Below are positions 1-5,960 of a DNA stretch of 23,312 nt, in pieces. Source of the stretch: Methanomassiliicoccaceae archaeon. GTDB taxonomy: Archaea; Thermoplasmatota; Thermoplasmata; Methanomassiliicoccales; Methanomethylophilaceae. The DNA lies in contig WQXR01000004.1 of assembly GCA_009784745.1 (NCBI GenBank), positions 1 through 23,312 of the forward strand, written 5' to 3'. The notes under the pieces are model-generated. The model searched no databases. It saw only the letters and a program-made list of their open reading frames with translations, and was not told the origin of the DNA. The translations under genes and the position numbers were made by a program. Position 1 is the first letter of the stretch. Each line of letters begins with the position of its first letter.

Positions 1-971
1 AGAACGCGCTCATGTATCACTTTCATGTACATCGCGTCATGTTCGAGAAGCGGGGATCCCGATATTACGGTGATATCGTGCTTCAATTCGACCAATGCTT
101 CGCCGAGAGGTTCGAATTTCAGGTCACCTTTCTTTATCGGCGTAAGTCTGCGTTCATTGCCGTCGTTGTGCTCCACACCTGAAAATAACGTGTGAACGCT
201 TCCTTTACAATACGGTTCGATCATTTCAAGAACGTCCCTGAAATCGTTAGCGGCGATCAGCGAGCCCGAGGTACGCGCATGATAGTGCGGAAAGTTCATT
301 ACCGGAACTATCCCGTCGATCTCATCACACAATGCAAGCACCTGATCCAATGAACCGAACGCCTCCTGACGTCCTGTGATCTCAATTCCCAATTCCGTCC
401 TTATGCCGGCATCCTTCCACCATTCCATTATCATCGATACGTTATCAATGATATTCGCATCCACCTCATCTGTGTTGTCTGGGTCATTGTATAGTCCGAG
501 GTTTGTGACAACAACATTACCGCCTAAAGCGTTGGTAATGATGCCGGAGTGTCTGATGCTGTTCAAACATTTCTCAGTAAGTTCGTTGTTGCTTCCGAGG
601 TCCATGTAATAAGGCGTATGCAATGATATCTTGACATCAAGTCTTTTGGCCATATCGCCTATCGGTATCAGCGAAGCGTACGAATCCGCGATACCGGATG
701 CCATCATTACGAGCACGTCATCTTCTTCAATAGGTTCGTTAGGATCGCATATCTGAGCGTCGTCGCGTATAAGTTCAACGACAAGACCGCCTTTAAGTTC
801 CTTTATGCACGATCCGATCTCCTCTTCCTCAGGGTACCGTTCCACGGTACCCGCTCTCACCGTAGGTATCTCTATCGCCGTGAGACCGAGATTATGAACG
901 TCCTCGATACCATCCTTCAACGTACGTCCTTTGCATGACAACGGGATTCCTGCAGGTCCGAATCGTATCAT
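1..971 (-). CDS. Endonuclease IV / xylose-isomerase-like TIM barrel protein, 3' end outside window
   Basis: The reading frame is open from the ATG at 971 to the window edge, giving 323 residues without a stop; the C-terminus is cut off by the window. The start MIRFGPAGIP and the spacing of conserved blocks resemble the archaeal AP-endonuclease-2 / sugar-phosphate-isomerase-like TIM barrel family. Blocks seen are H118 in SLHTPYY, E197 in IEITG, H229/H231 in FPHYHAR, H260 and H268. Compared with the metal-binding pattern known for endonuclease IV, three ligand positions look substituted by eye: N156 where a His is expected, N226 for Asp, and G305 in ISGSPLLE for Glu. The protein may therefore be a non-catalytic or altered relative. 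An AAGGTG ribosome site lies 7 bases before the ATG, and a TATA-like stretch at 1013–1020 precedes it. Substrate is unknown; DNA repair or sugar isomerisation cannot be separated from sequence alone. Confidence 0.72.
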   Translation of the reverse strand, partial: MIRFGPAGIPLSCKGRTLKDGIEDVHNLGLTAIEIPTVRAGTVERYPEEEEIGSCIKELKGGLVVELIRDDAQICDPNEPIEEDDVLVMMASGIADSYASLIPIGDMAKRLDVKISLHTPYYMDLGSNNELTEKCLNSIRHSGIITNALGGNVVVTNLGLYNDPDNTDEVDANIIDNVSMIMEWWKDAGIRTELGIEITGRQEAFGSLDQVLALCDEIDGIVPVMNFPHYHARTSGSLIAANDFRDVLEMIEPYCKGSVHTLFSGVEHNDGNERRLTPIKKGDLKFEPLGEALVELKHDITVISGSPLLEHDAMYMKVIHERV

Positions 972-1012
972 CTTTGAACACCTTGACTGACTACACCCTC
1001 AACTTCGGGCTA

Positions 1013-1020
1013 CTATATAT
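1013..1020 (-). promoter_or_regulatory. TATA box for the TIM barrel gene
   Basis: On the minus strand the sequence reads ATATATAG, about 42 bases upstream of the ATG at 971. A start of transcription about 25 bases downstream would give a short leader that contains the AAGGTG ribosome site at 979–984. Confidence 0.4.
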
Positions 1021-1045
1021 GTTTATATTGCACGAACGGAAGCAT

Positions 1046-1609
1046 TCAGTCCTTTTTCTTTTCCTGTTCCTCGTCTATCGAAGCAATTAATCTGTCATCC
1101 ATCTTTTCCGCGCTGAAGACCATCAGCCCGTAATTCTTCTTCTCTTTGAATGAAAGCTTGAATTGAACGTGGGACGGTATGCATCGTTCATCATCCACCA
1201 GCCTGTACCTGACGGTCATCGTGAGAACAGACGATTCGTTCATTCTTTTGCCGTTCGTCGGGAAACCGACGTCAAAGACCGTGGGCGGCAATATCAGGTC
1301 GACACGGGGCGTGTCCTGTAAACTCTCCTCCAGCGGGTTAAGCCCGATGGTGAGCGAATGATCTTTGAGATCCATCTTTTCCAAGAAGGCCGGAACGCCG
1401 CCGCAATTATCGAAACGGAAATAGCAAACGTCGTTATAAAAATAGACCTCGTTGTCAACGATCCGCATTTCTGATACGTTCCTAACTTCTTCGATCTTCA
1501 AGAGCCTCTCGTTGATGTTCTGCGTTCGTCTTAAAATAAGTAAACTGACGGACGCAAGTACCAATGTGGATAATCCGACGAATATGCTGGCGATCGTATC
1601 TGCTTCCAT
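1046..1609 (-). CDS. Membrane-anchored protein of unknown function
   Basis: This is a 187-residue protein I do not recognise. Residues 5–26 form one hydrophobic segment (IASIFVGLSTLVLASVSLLI) followed by arginines, which predicts a single N-terminal membrane anchor with the rest cytoplasmic. Residues 28–45 are charged and could form a short helix. The remaining 140 residues have alternating hydrophobic and polar residues that suggest a beta-rich soluble domain, with no obvious metal-binding or catalytic motif. The C-terminus is very acidic and basic (EEQEKKKD). The ATG at 1609 has no ribosome site, but a TATA box lies about 22 bases upstream, so the message is probably leaderless. It stands alone, divergent from the L18e operon and upstream of the TIM barrel gene, which has its own promoter. 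Confidence 0.75.
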   Translation of the reverse strand: MEADTIASIFVGLSTLVLASVSLLILRRTQNINERLLKIEEVRNVSEMRIVDNEVYFYNDVCYFRFDNCGGVPAFLEKMDLKDHSLTIGLNPLEESLQDTPRVDLILPPTVFDVGFPTNGKRMNESSVLTMTVRYRLVDDERCIPSHVQFKLSFKEKKNYGLMVFSAEKMDDRLIASIDEEQEKKKD

Positions 1610-1624
1610 TGTTTAACACCGATG

Positions 1625-1640
1625 CGGTTATAATCAACCG
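1625..1640 (-). promoter_or_regulatory. TATA box inside a short dyad, promoter of the membrane protein gene
   Basis: The minus strand reads CGGTT-GATTAT-AACCG, so a 5-base inverted repeat (1625–1629 and 1636–1640) brackets the TATA-like core GATTATAA. It lies about 22 bases before the ATG at 1609, which fits a leaderless transcript. The dyad could be a repressor site, but it is short enough to arise by chance. Confidence 0.4.
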
Positions 1641-1704
1641 TTAAGTTAATACCTTTTCCCTGAACGCACGAACGACCGCTAATAAGAGCGCGTGCACGGA
1701 TATC

Positions 1705-1712
1705 TTTATAAA
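1705..1712 (+). promoter_or_regulatory. TATA box for the L18e–L13–S9–RpoN operon
   Basis: The octamer TTTATAAA matches the archaeal TATA consensus. Transcription would begin near 1735, leaving a leader of about 25 bases that includes a GGGAG ribosome site at 1745–1749 before the ATG at 1760. Confidence 0.6.
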
Positions 1713-1759
1713 CAACCTGTTCATTGGAGCGTCTACCCGATGTCGGGAGAGTCAGAACT

Positions 1760-2122
1760 ATGAAGAAAATCTTCAAAACAGATCCGAACCTCCTCGCCCT
1801 GATCGATGATCTTAAGGCGAAGGAAAGAGAGACCGGAGCTGCAATCTGGCGAGACATTGCTAAGAAACTCGAGAAACCCAAACGAAATTGGGCGGAACTC
1901 AATCTGAGCAAGCTTGACAGATACACAGAGGCAGGCGAAGTCATTTTGGTGCCTGGCAAAGTGTTGGCGGCCGGAAGCATATCAAAGAACGTTACAGTAG
2001 CGGCGTACAGCTTCTCCGAGAAAGCGGAGGATGCGATAAAGAGCGCCGGCGGTAAGACGATGTCTATCGCAGATCTTATGTCAGAGAACCCGAAAGGATC
2101 CGGGATCAGGATAATGAGGTGA
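1760..2122 (+). CDS. rpl18e: 50S ribosomal protein L18e
   Basis: This 120-residue protein matches archaeal/eukaryotic L18e (eL18), a structural protein of the large ribosomal subunit that binds 23S rRNA. Recognisable blocks are the N-terminal KTDPNLLALIDDLK, the middle IWRDIAKKLEKPKRNWAELN, and VPGKVLAAGSISKNVTVAAY, with the C-terminal GSGIRIMR. I use the ATG at 1760 because it has GGGAG ten bases upstream; an in-frame TTG at 1724 would extend the protein by 12 unlikely residues and would lie too close to the TATA box. It is the first gene of a compact operon: its TGA is followed after four bases by the L13 start. The order L18e–L13–S9–RpoN is the usual archaeal one. Confidence 0.95.
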   Translation: MKKIFKTDPNLLALIDDLKAKERETGAAIWRDIAKKLEKPKRNWAELNLSKLDRYTEAGEVILVPGKVLAAGSISKNVTVAAYSFSEKAEDAIKSAGGKTMSIADLMSENPKGSGIRIMR

Positions 2123-2126
2123 TCAT

Positions 2127-2546
2127 GTGACAACTGTCATAGATGCAAAAGGACATGTCTTCGGACGATTGGCAAGCAACGTCGCCGAAAGGATACTGAA
2201 CGGCGAAGAGGTTGTCATACTCAACGCGGAAGCCGTTGTGATAACCGGCGCAAAAGAAATGGTGTTCGCCGAATTCAAGGCTAAAGTGGACAGAGGTCAG
2301 ATAAGAAAAGGACCGTACTATCCGCGCAGAGCGGATCTTCTGCTGAAAAGAACGATAAGAGGCATGATACCGTGGACCACGACGACCGGAAGGGAAGCAT
2401 ACAGGAGAGTTCACGTGTTCGTAGGTTCTCCGGAACAGTTCAACGATTCCGAGAAACAGACGATCGAAGAGGCGATGAGATTGAGAACAGGCAAATACAC
2501 GACCCTGGGTGCCGTTGCAAAATTCCTGGGTTCCAATGTAAGGTGA
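2127..2546 (+). CDS. rpl13: 50S ribosomal protein L13
   Basis: This 139-residue protein matches ribosomal protein uL13 of the large subunit. Typical blocks are the N-terminal VIDAKGHVFGRLASNVAERIL, VVILNAEAVVITG, and the central RGQIRKGPYYPRRADLLLKRTIRGMIPW. The start is a GTG at 2127, because the overlapping ATG at 2125 is followed at once by TGA. A GAGGTGA site serves as the ribosome site and is itself the end of the L18e gene, so translation of the two is probably coupled. The following S9 gene begins four bases after the stop. Confidence 0.95.
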   Translation: MTTVIDAKGHVFGRLASNVAERILNGEEVVILNAEAVVITGAKEMVFAEFKAKVDRGQIRKGPYYPRRADLLLKRTIRGMIPWTTTTGREAYRRVHVFVGSPEQFNDSEKQTIEEAMRLRTGKYTTLGAVAKFLGSNVR

Positions 2547-2550
2547 TCCC

Positions 2551-2949
2551 ATGGATGCTGTAAACACAAGCGGAAAGAGAAAGACGGCCGTTGCCAGAGC
2601 AGTGGTCAAAGAAGGCACCGGAAAGGTGGTTATCAACAAAATTCCGATAGACATATACACACCGGAACTGGCCAGACTGAAAATTCAGGAACCTTTGGGT
2701 CTTGCGCCGGAAAAGGCAGCGAAAGTTGACATTTCAGTGAACGTCCAGGGCGGCGGAGTGATGGGTCAGGCGGAAGCAGTAAGGACAGCGATAACAAGAG
2801 GGCTGATAGACTTCTTCAAAGATGAGGAACTCGAAGCGATGTTCAGAGCATACGACCGTTCGTTCGTTATTAACGATACAAGAAGGAAACTTCCGAAGAA
2901 CCCGCTCGGACATGGCGCACGCGCCAAGAGGCAGAAATCATACCGTTGA
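2551..2949 (+). CDS. rps9: 30S ribosomal protein S9
   Basis: This 132-residue protein matches uS9 of the small subunit. It shows the conserved SGKRKTAVARAVVKEGTGKV start, VDISVNVQGGGVMGQAEAVR in the middle and the basic C-terminal tail ending in KRQKSYR, which in this family reaches toward the P-site tRNA. The final Arg is the invariant last residue. AGGTGATCCC before the ATG acts as ribosome site and overlaps the L13 stop, so the gene is coupled to L13. Confidence 0.96.
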   Translation: MDAVNTSGKRKTAVARAVVKEGTGKVVINKIPIDIYTPELARLKIQEPLGLAPEKAAKVDISVNVQGGGVMGQAEAVRTAITRGLIDFFKDEELEAMFRAYDRSFVINDTRRKLPKNPLGHGARAKRQKSYR

Positions 2950-2958
2950 GGCGATCGC

Positions 2959-3150
2959 ATGATAATACCAGTGAGATGTTTCACGTGCGGAAAGGTCGTG
3001 GGAAGCGCATACCCTGAATATGTGAAGCGCGTTTCCATGGGCGAAGCCCCGCAGAAAGTGCTTGATGATCTCGGATTGGAAAGATACTGCTGCCGCAGGA
3101 TGATAATTTCGCACGCGAACCTTATCGAAGAGATATTACCTCTAGGTTAA
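2959..3150 (+). CDS. rpoN: DNA-directed RNA polymerase subunit N (Rpb10-like)
   Basis: This 63-residue protein is the small zinc-binding subunit N of archaeal RNA polymerase, equivalent to eukaryotic Rpb10. The zinc ligands are C7 and C10 in PVRCFTCGKV and the adjacent pair C44–C45 in RYCCRRMI, all canonical. In the family this subunit helps assemble the D/L platform of the polymerase. The gene follows S9 by nine bases with GAGGCGATC upstream. It is the last protein gene of the operon; rpoK and rpsB, which often follow in other archaea, are absent and a tRNA gene comes next. Confidence 0.96.
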   Translation: MIIPVRCFTCGKVVGSAYPEYVKRVSMGEAPQKVLDDLGLERYCCRRMIISHANLIEEILPLG

Positions 3151-3167
3151 TGTCTCAAATAAACCAC

Positions 3168-3175
3168 TTATACAA
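3168..3175 (+). promoter_or_regulatory. TATA box for tRNA-Pro
   Basis: TTATACAA lies about 20–25 bases upstream of the first base of the tRNA. This suggests the tRNA has its own promoter rather than depending on read-through from rpoN. Confidence 0.45.
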
Positions 3176-3191
3176 ACTTCATTTCATTTGC

Positions 3192-3264
3192 GGGCCCGTG
3201 GGGTAGCTTGGTATCCTTGTTGCTTGGGGTGCAATTGACTCCAGTTCAAATCTGGGCGGGCCCA
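3192..3264 (+). tRNA. tRNA-Pro (anticodon GGG)
   Basis: A 73-base cloverleaf folds by hand. The acceptor stem pairs GGGCCCG with CGGGCCC and is followed by discriminator A. The D arm pairs GGGT with ATCC. The anticodon stem is GTTGC/GCAAT (3219–3223 and 3231–3235) with loop TTGGGGT, placing anticodon GGG at 3226–3228. The T arm is TCCAG-TTCAAAT-CTGGG. The alternative frame of the loop (anticodon TGG, also proline) would leave the anticodon stem mostly unpaired, so GGG is preferred. CCA is not encoded. There is no intron. Confidence 0.93.
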
Positions 3265-3364
3265 CTTTGTTCATCCTTAAGCGATCATTTCATTACATTC
3301 AGACAATTCCGTGTACGGACGAGAAAAATAAAGAAAAAAATTCCAAAAAATTTTACTTACGACA

Positions 3365-3392
3365 AAATAAGGAAAGTGAACTTTCTTTATTT
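3365..3392. terminator. AT-rich hairpin in a convergent intergenic gap
   Basis: Positions 3365–3376 pair with 3381–3392 in a 12-base stem containing one G·T, with a TGAA loop. The hairpin lies in the 222-base AT-rich gap (3265–3486) between the tRNA and the convergent antiporter gene. The gap also holds two similar blocks, CAAAAAATTTTACTT and CAAAAATTTTCTTT, on either side of it. T-rich runs on both strands fit a bidirectional transcription stop, although archaeal termination mostly needs only the T tract. No gene is seen in this gap. Confidence 0.4.
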
Positions 3393-3460
3393 CGGAATAA
3401 ATAAAAAAATCGTCAAAAATTTTCTTTAAATACACTCAAAAAGGAACACATCCTTCGCTC

Positions 3461-3482
3461 TTCTTGAAAACGAATTCAAGAG
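3461..3482 (-). terminator. Hairpin just after the antiporter stop
   Basis: CTTGAA at 3463–3468 pairs with TTCAAG at 3475–3480, extended by T–A and T·G pairs, around a six-base loop. On the minus strand it begins four bases after the antiporter TGA and is followed about 20 bases on by TTTTTGAG. This fits an end-of-transcript structure for the antiporter message. Confidence 0.4.
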
Positions 3483-3486
3483 TGGC

Positions 3487-4818
3487 TCATCCGTTCTCGT
3501 TATGTTCTTCGATGAACAACTCTTCGAACACCTCGGAACGGTGCTTCTCGATCTTCCTGTACGCATGAGCGACAAGCGGCGGCGTTATGACAGATGTTAT
3601 CAGCGCCATCAGTATTATGACGGTGAACACATCCGGCGTGAACACTCCCGATGTTAATCCTATCGTTGCGACAATGATGCCGACCTCACCTCTGGGTATG
3701 AAACTCACACCTATGAGGTGAGACGAATCATTAGACAATTTACCCATCTTTCCGCCGATGAATCCTGCCGCATATTTTGTGCCGACCGCAACAAGGAGCA
3801 CCGCACCGAGCAGCGGCAGTATTGCCGTTGTCACGATATTGAACTGAACTTCCATGCCTACCCATATGAAGAAGAACGGCAGCATGAAGTAGATGATCAC
3901 ATTGAAGTTGTGCTCAACAGGCATCGTATCCTTGAATTCAGCGAATATCATTCCCGCAAGGAACGCCCCTATGATGGCCGCGAGTCCTATATTCACGGAG
4001 AACGCGGCCAACCCCAAACAGACGAGCACCGCGATACCCAGCGCACCCAGTTCTCCCATCGGCTTCGGTTCCTCTTCCGTGATATGTTCTTCGGTGCCGG
4101 CATTCTTGTTGAGTCTCCTCTGTATCCGCTTCCTTCTCAGTGAAACGATCTTCTTTATCCTTGACACAAAGAAGAACATGAACAGCACAAAGGCAATGAC
4201 GATAACTGCGTTCAGCACGATCGATAACGTATCCGCATCCGGCCTTATGGCACCGATTATTATGCTTAACAGCGCCAAACAAAGGATATCATCGATTATT
4301 GTTGCACTGATGATAAGTTTCGCTTCGTTAGTGTTCATTGCGTCGAGGTTCCTCAAACATTCAACGCCGACCGCAGTACTCGTACCGAACAGTGCGGCAC
4401 CCACAAGGAGCGCGGCATTCAGATCTATCATCTCATGGAACCAGAACAGGGCGCCGCCCACGAACGGTATGACGACACCGAGTATCGCGATATATGATGC
4501 TGATTTGCCAACTTTCATCATATCGCTGAACCTTGTCTCAAGCCCTACGGCGAACAGAAGGAAAATTATTCCGAGTTCGCCCATGATATGGAAGAACTTT
4601 GAAAGATCCGTATCGGCGAACGGATGCACGTCCGATATTTCCAATCCGATCCAATTTCCAGGGATTATGTTGAACACGATGAGATTGATGAATATCAATC
4701 CCGCCAATATCTCACCGATAAGTTTCGGCATCTTATATTTTTCAAATACACCGCCTAAGACCTTTGCGAAGACCAGTAGGATGAATATCTGTAATATGAT
4801 GGCCGCAATATTTTCCAT
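3487..4818 (-). CDS. Cation:proton antiporter, CPA2 (Na+/H+ exchanger) family
   Basis: This 443-residue integral membrane protein matches the Na+/H+ exchanger domain of the CPA2 family (KefB/NapA-like), which exchanges monovalent cations for protons across the cell membrane. About 12 hydrophobic segments are seen. Family marks include PKLIGEILAG near residues 31–40, LLFAVGLETRF at 87–97, the transport-site acidic pair D176–D177 in ATIIDDILCL, and PRGEVG at 375–380. A DD pair, rather than ND, is known to go with electrogenic members. A charged loop at residues 220–253 (rich in Arg, Lys, then Glu) separates the two halves. The C-terminal tail is short, with no TrkA-N/RCK regulatory domain. ATG 4818 is preceded by AAAAGTATATGG on the minus strand, a likely TATA box, giving a short leader. 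The gene is monocistronic. Confidence 0.9.
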   Translation of the reverse strand: MENIAAIILQIFILLVFAKVLGGVFEKYKMPKLIGEILAGLIFINLIVFNIIPGNWIGLEISDVHPFADTDLSKFFHIMGELGIIFLLFAVGLETRFSDMMKVGKSASYIAILGVVIPFVGGALFWFHEMIDLNAALLVGAALFGTSTAVGVECLRNLDAMNTNEAKLIISATIIDDILCLALLSIIIGAIRPDADTLSIVLNAVIVIAFVLFMFFFVSRIKKIVSLRRKRIQRRLNKNAGTEEHITEEEPKPMGELGALGIAVLVCLGLAAFSVNIGLAAIIGAFLAGMIFAEFKDTMPVEHNFNVIIYFMLPFFFIWVGMEVQFNIVTTAILPLLGAVLLVAVGTKYAAGFIGGKMGKLSNDSSHLIGVSFIPRGEVGIIVATIGLTSGVFTPDVFTVIILMALITSVITPPLVAHAYRKIEKHRSEVFEELFIEEHNENG

Positions 4819-4831
4819 GTTAATGGTGGCA

Positions 4832-4841
4832 CCATATACTT
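4832..4841 (-). promoter_or_regulatory. TATA box for the antiporter gene
   Basis: The minus strand reads GTATATGG immediately after an A-rich stretch that could serve as the TFB recognition element. It lies about 15–23 bases before the ATG at 4818, so the transcript would have almost no leader. Confidence 0.4.
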
Positions 4842-4869
4842 TTCGTACTTATTTACTTTTACTGAAAAT

Positions 4870-4996
4870 ACAGCGCAATGCGCCCGTGTGTGCGCGAAAC
4901 ACGTCGCTTGCGTGCGCAAGCGGGCGTGTCGAGACTCCGTGCGCAGGACCGCTCGTTCGCGTACGGCCGCGTTACTCCCTGTTAAGCGTGCTTTTT
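4870..4996. ncRNA. Candidate structured RNA (GC-rich hairpin island)
   Basis: This stretch is much richer in G+C than its AT-rich flanks and holds no plausible protein gene. Two strong hairpins can be drawn. The first has an 8-base perfect arm pair at 4905–4912 and 4915–4922, extended by ACACG/CGTGT (4899–4903 and 4925–4929). The second pairs 4937–4944 with 4959–4966 (one G·T) and continues as 4946–4949 with 4955–4958 after a one-base bulge. On the plus strand it ends in CTTTTTAT (4991–4998), like a stop signal. On the minus strand GTATAAAAAG (4991–5000) is a good TATA box that would start a transcript near 4970. Strand is therefore undecided. I recognise no known RNA family; a repeat or a foreign remnant is the alternative. 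Confidence 0.38.
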
Positions 4997-5047
4997 ATAC
5001 GGAAACCGTGAAAAAGGTTGAAAGCCGCCGTTAACAGTCAAAACCAA

Positions 5048-5054
5048 TTTATAG
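5048..5054 (+). promoter_or_regulatory. TATA box for the PUA-like/coiled-coil gene
   Basis: TTTATAG within AATTTATAGTG is about 50 bases upstream of the ATG at 5098. Transcription from about 5078 would include the GGGGAG ribosome site at 5086–5091. Confidence 0.45.
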
Positions 5055-5097
5055 TGATAATCAGTGCGTATATGCAAGGATCTGTGGGGAGATAGAT

Positions 5098-5958
5098 ATG
5101 ACTGTGTGGTTATGTAGAGCAGGATTGAGGGGAGAGTACGAGAACAAATTCATCGATCAGAATGCTGTATATCTGATCGGCAGCGTCAGCATCGATCTGA
5201 CGGGCAGAACGGACGCGGAGGAGTTGTCAAAATTGATATCTTCGAAATACCCGTTATCACCGGACGGCTCGGTAACATCGATGACGACGCAGGCGCGTGC
5301 ATTCGCAACGAAAGTGAAAATAGGCGACTGGGTCGTAGTTCCGAGCGCAAGCGGCGAGAGATTGCTGAACATCGGCGAGGTCACGGGAAAATACGCATAC
5401 GACGGTTCGAAAAGCGAACTGAAGCACAGCCATTCCGTGGATTGGAAATACGGCGCATGGAAGAGAGAGGATTTCGACGAGGACATCGTAAGATCATTGG
5501 ATGCGTTCGACACGTTCATGGTGTTCTTCAAACTGAAACAGGAGAAACGCATAAAGGAAATTGTGGGAAAAGGTAAACCGATGGCACCGGTGGCAAAGCC
5601 GAAAAAGAAATCGGTCAACAAACCGGAGACAGAACCTATAGAAGAAACTGAACCGGCATACGACAACAATGAAATAAAGGACATGATCGAAGATCTTAAA
5701 CGTACGATAGCGGAAGTGAAGGCAACCATCACCGAAGTGAAGAAAGCAACACTCACGGAAGCAGTTGAAGTGAAAAGGGTGATAGCGGAAGTGAGGAATG
5801 CGATCGAGAGTTCAGAGAACGCATCCGCTACCGTTTACTTCGAATCCGAAGGGGATGATGATATACGCTGCCCGTGCGGAAGGAATGGTGTTGTCTGCTA
5901 CAAGTACAACAAAATGTACTATGATATGCTCAAAGGCAGGCGCTGCTACAGGCGCTGA
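5098..5958 (+). CDS. PUA/EVE-like (Mrr N-terminal-like) domain protein with coiled coil and C-terminal cysteine cluster
   Basis: This 286-residue protein has three parts. Residues 1–150 resemble the EVE/PUA-like sensor module found at the N-terminus of some Mrr-type restriction proteins: WLCRAGLRGEYENKF at the start, IGDWVVVPSASGERLLNIGEV at 75–95 and a W/H-containing block near 110–121. Residues 160–188 are a Lys/Pro/Glu linker. Residues 191–240 form a coiled coil with repeated IAEVK, ITEVK and IAEVR units. The end carries C258, C260, C267 and C283 within basic, tyrosine-rich sequence, which might bind a metal. No nuclease motif is present, so it is not a complete restriction enzyme. The ATG at 5098 has GGGGAG six bases upstream. 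The gene stands alone and ends two bases before the convergent permease gene. Function is unknown; recognition of a modified base or nucleic acid is a guess from the domain type. Confidence 0.75.
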   Translation: MTVWLCRAGLRGEYENKFIDQNAVYLIGSVSIDLTGRTDAEELSKLISSKYPLSPDGSVTSMTTQARAFATKVKIGDWVVVPSASGERLLNIGEVTGKYAYDGSKSELKHSHSVDWKYGAWKREDFDEDIVRSLDAFDTFMVFFKLKQEKRIKEIVGKGKPMAPVAKPKKKSVNKPETEPIEETEPAYDNNEIKDMIEDLKRTIAEVKATITEVKKATLTEAVEVKRVIAEVRNAIESSENASATVYFESEGDDDIRCPCGRNGVVCYKYNKMYYDMLKGRRCYRR

Positions 5959-5960
5959 TG

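Noticed and set aside
376..609. A 77-codon plus-strand frame at the window start
   Set aside because: It is antisense to the TIM barrel gene, which has a ribosome site and family motifs.
1531..2133. A 200-codon minus-strand frame across the L18e gene and its promoter
   Set aside because: It is the reverse shadow of L18e and would cover both divergent promoters.
3224..3230. Reading the tRNA anticodon as TGG
   Set aside because: This frame of the loop leaves the anticodon stem unpaired; GTTGC/GCAAT pairs well only with anticodon GGG.
3208..3429. A 73-codon frame starting inside the tRNA
   Set aside because: It covers the tRNA-Pro gene and an AT-rich terminator-like region, and its sequence is low complexity.
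4905..4922. The GC-rich palindrome as a CRISPR repeat or insertion-sequence end
   Set aside because: There is no repeated unit with spacers, no transposase, and no target-site duplication around it.
3893..5011. A 372-codon open frame on the plus strand opposite the antiporter gene
   Set aside because: It is antisense to a clear CPA2 antiporter, has low-complexity Ser/Ile/Asn composition, runs through the GC-rich island and matches no family.
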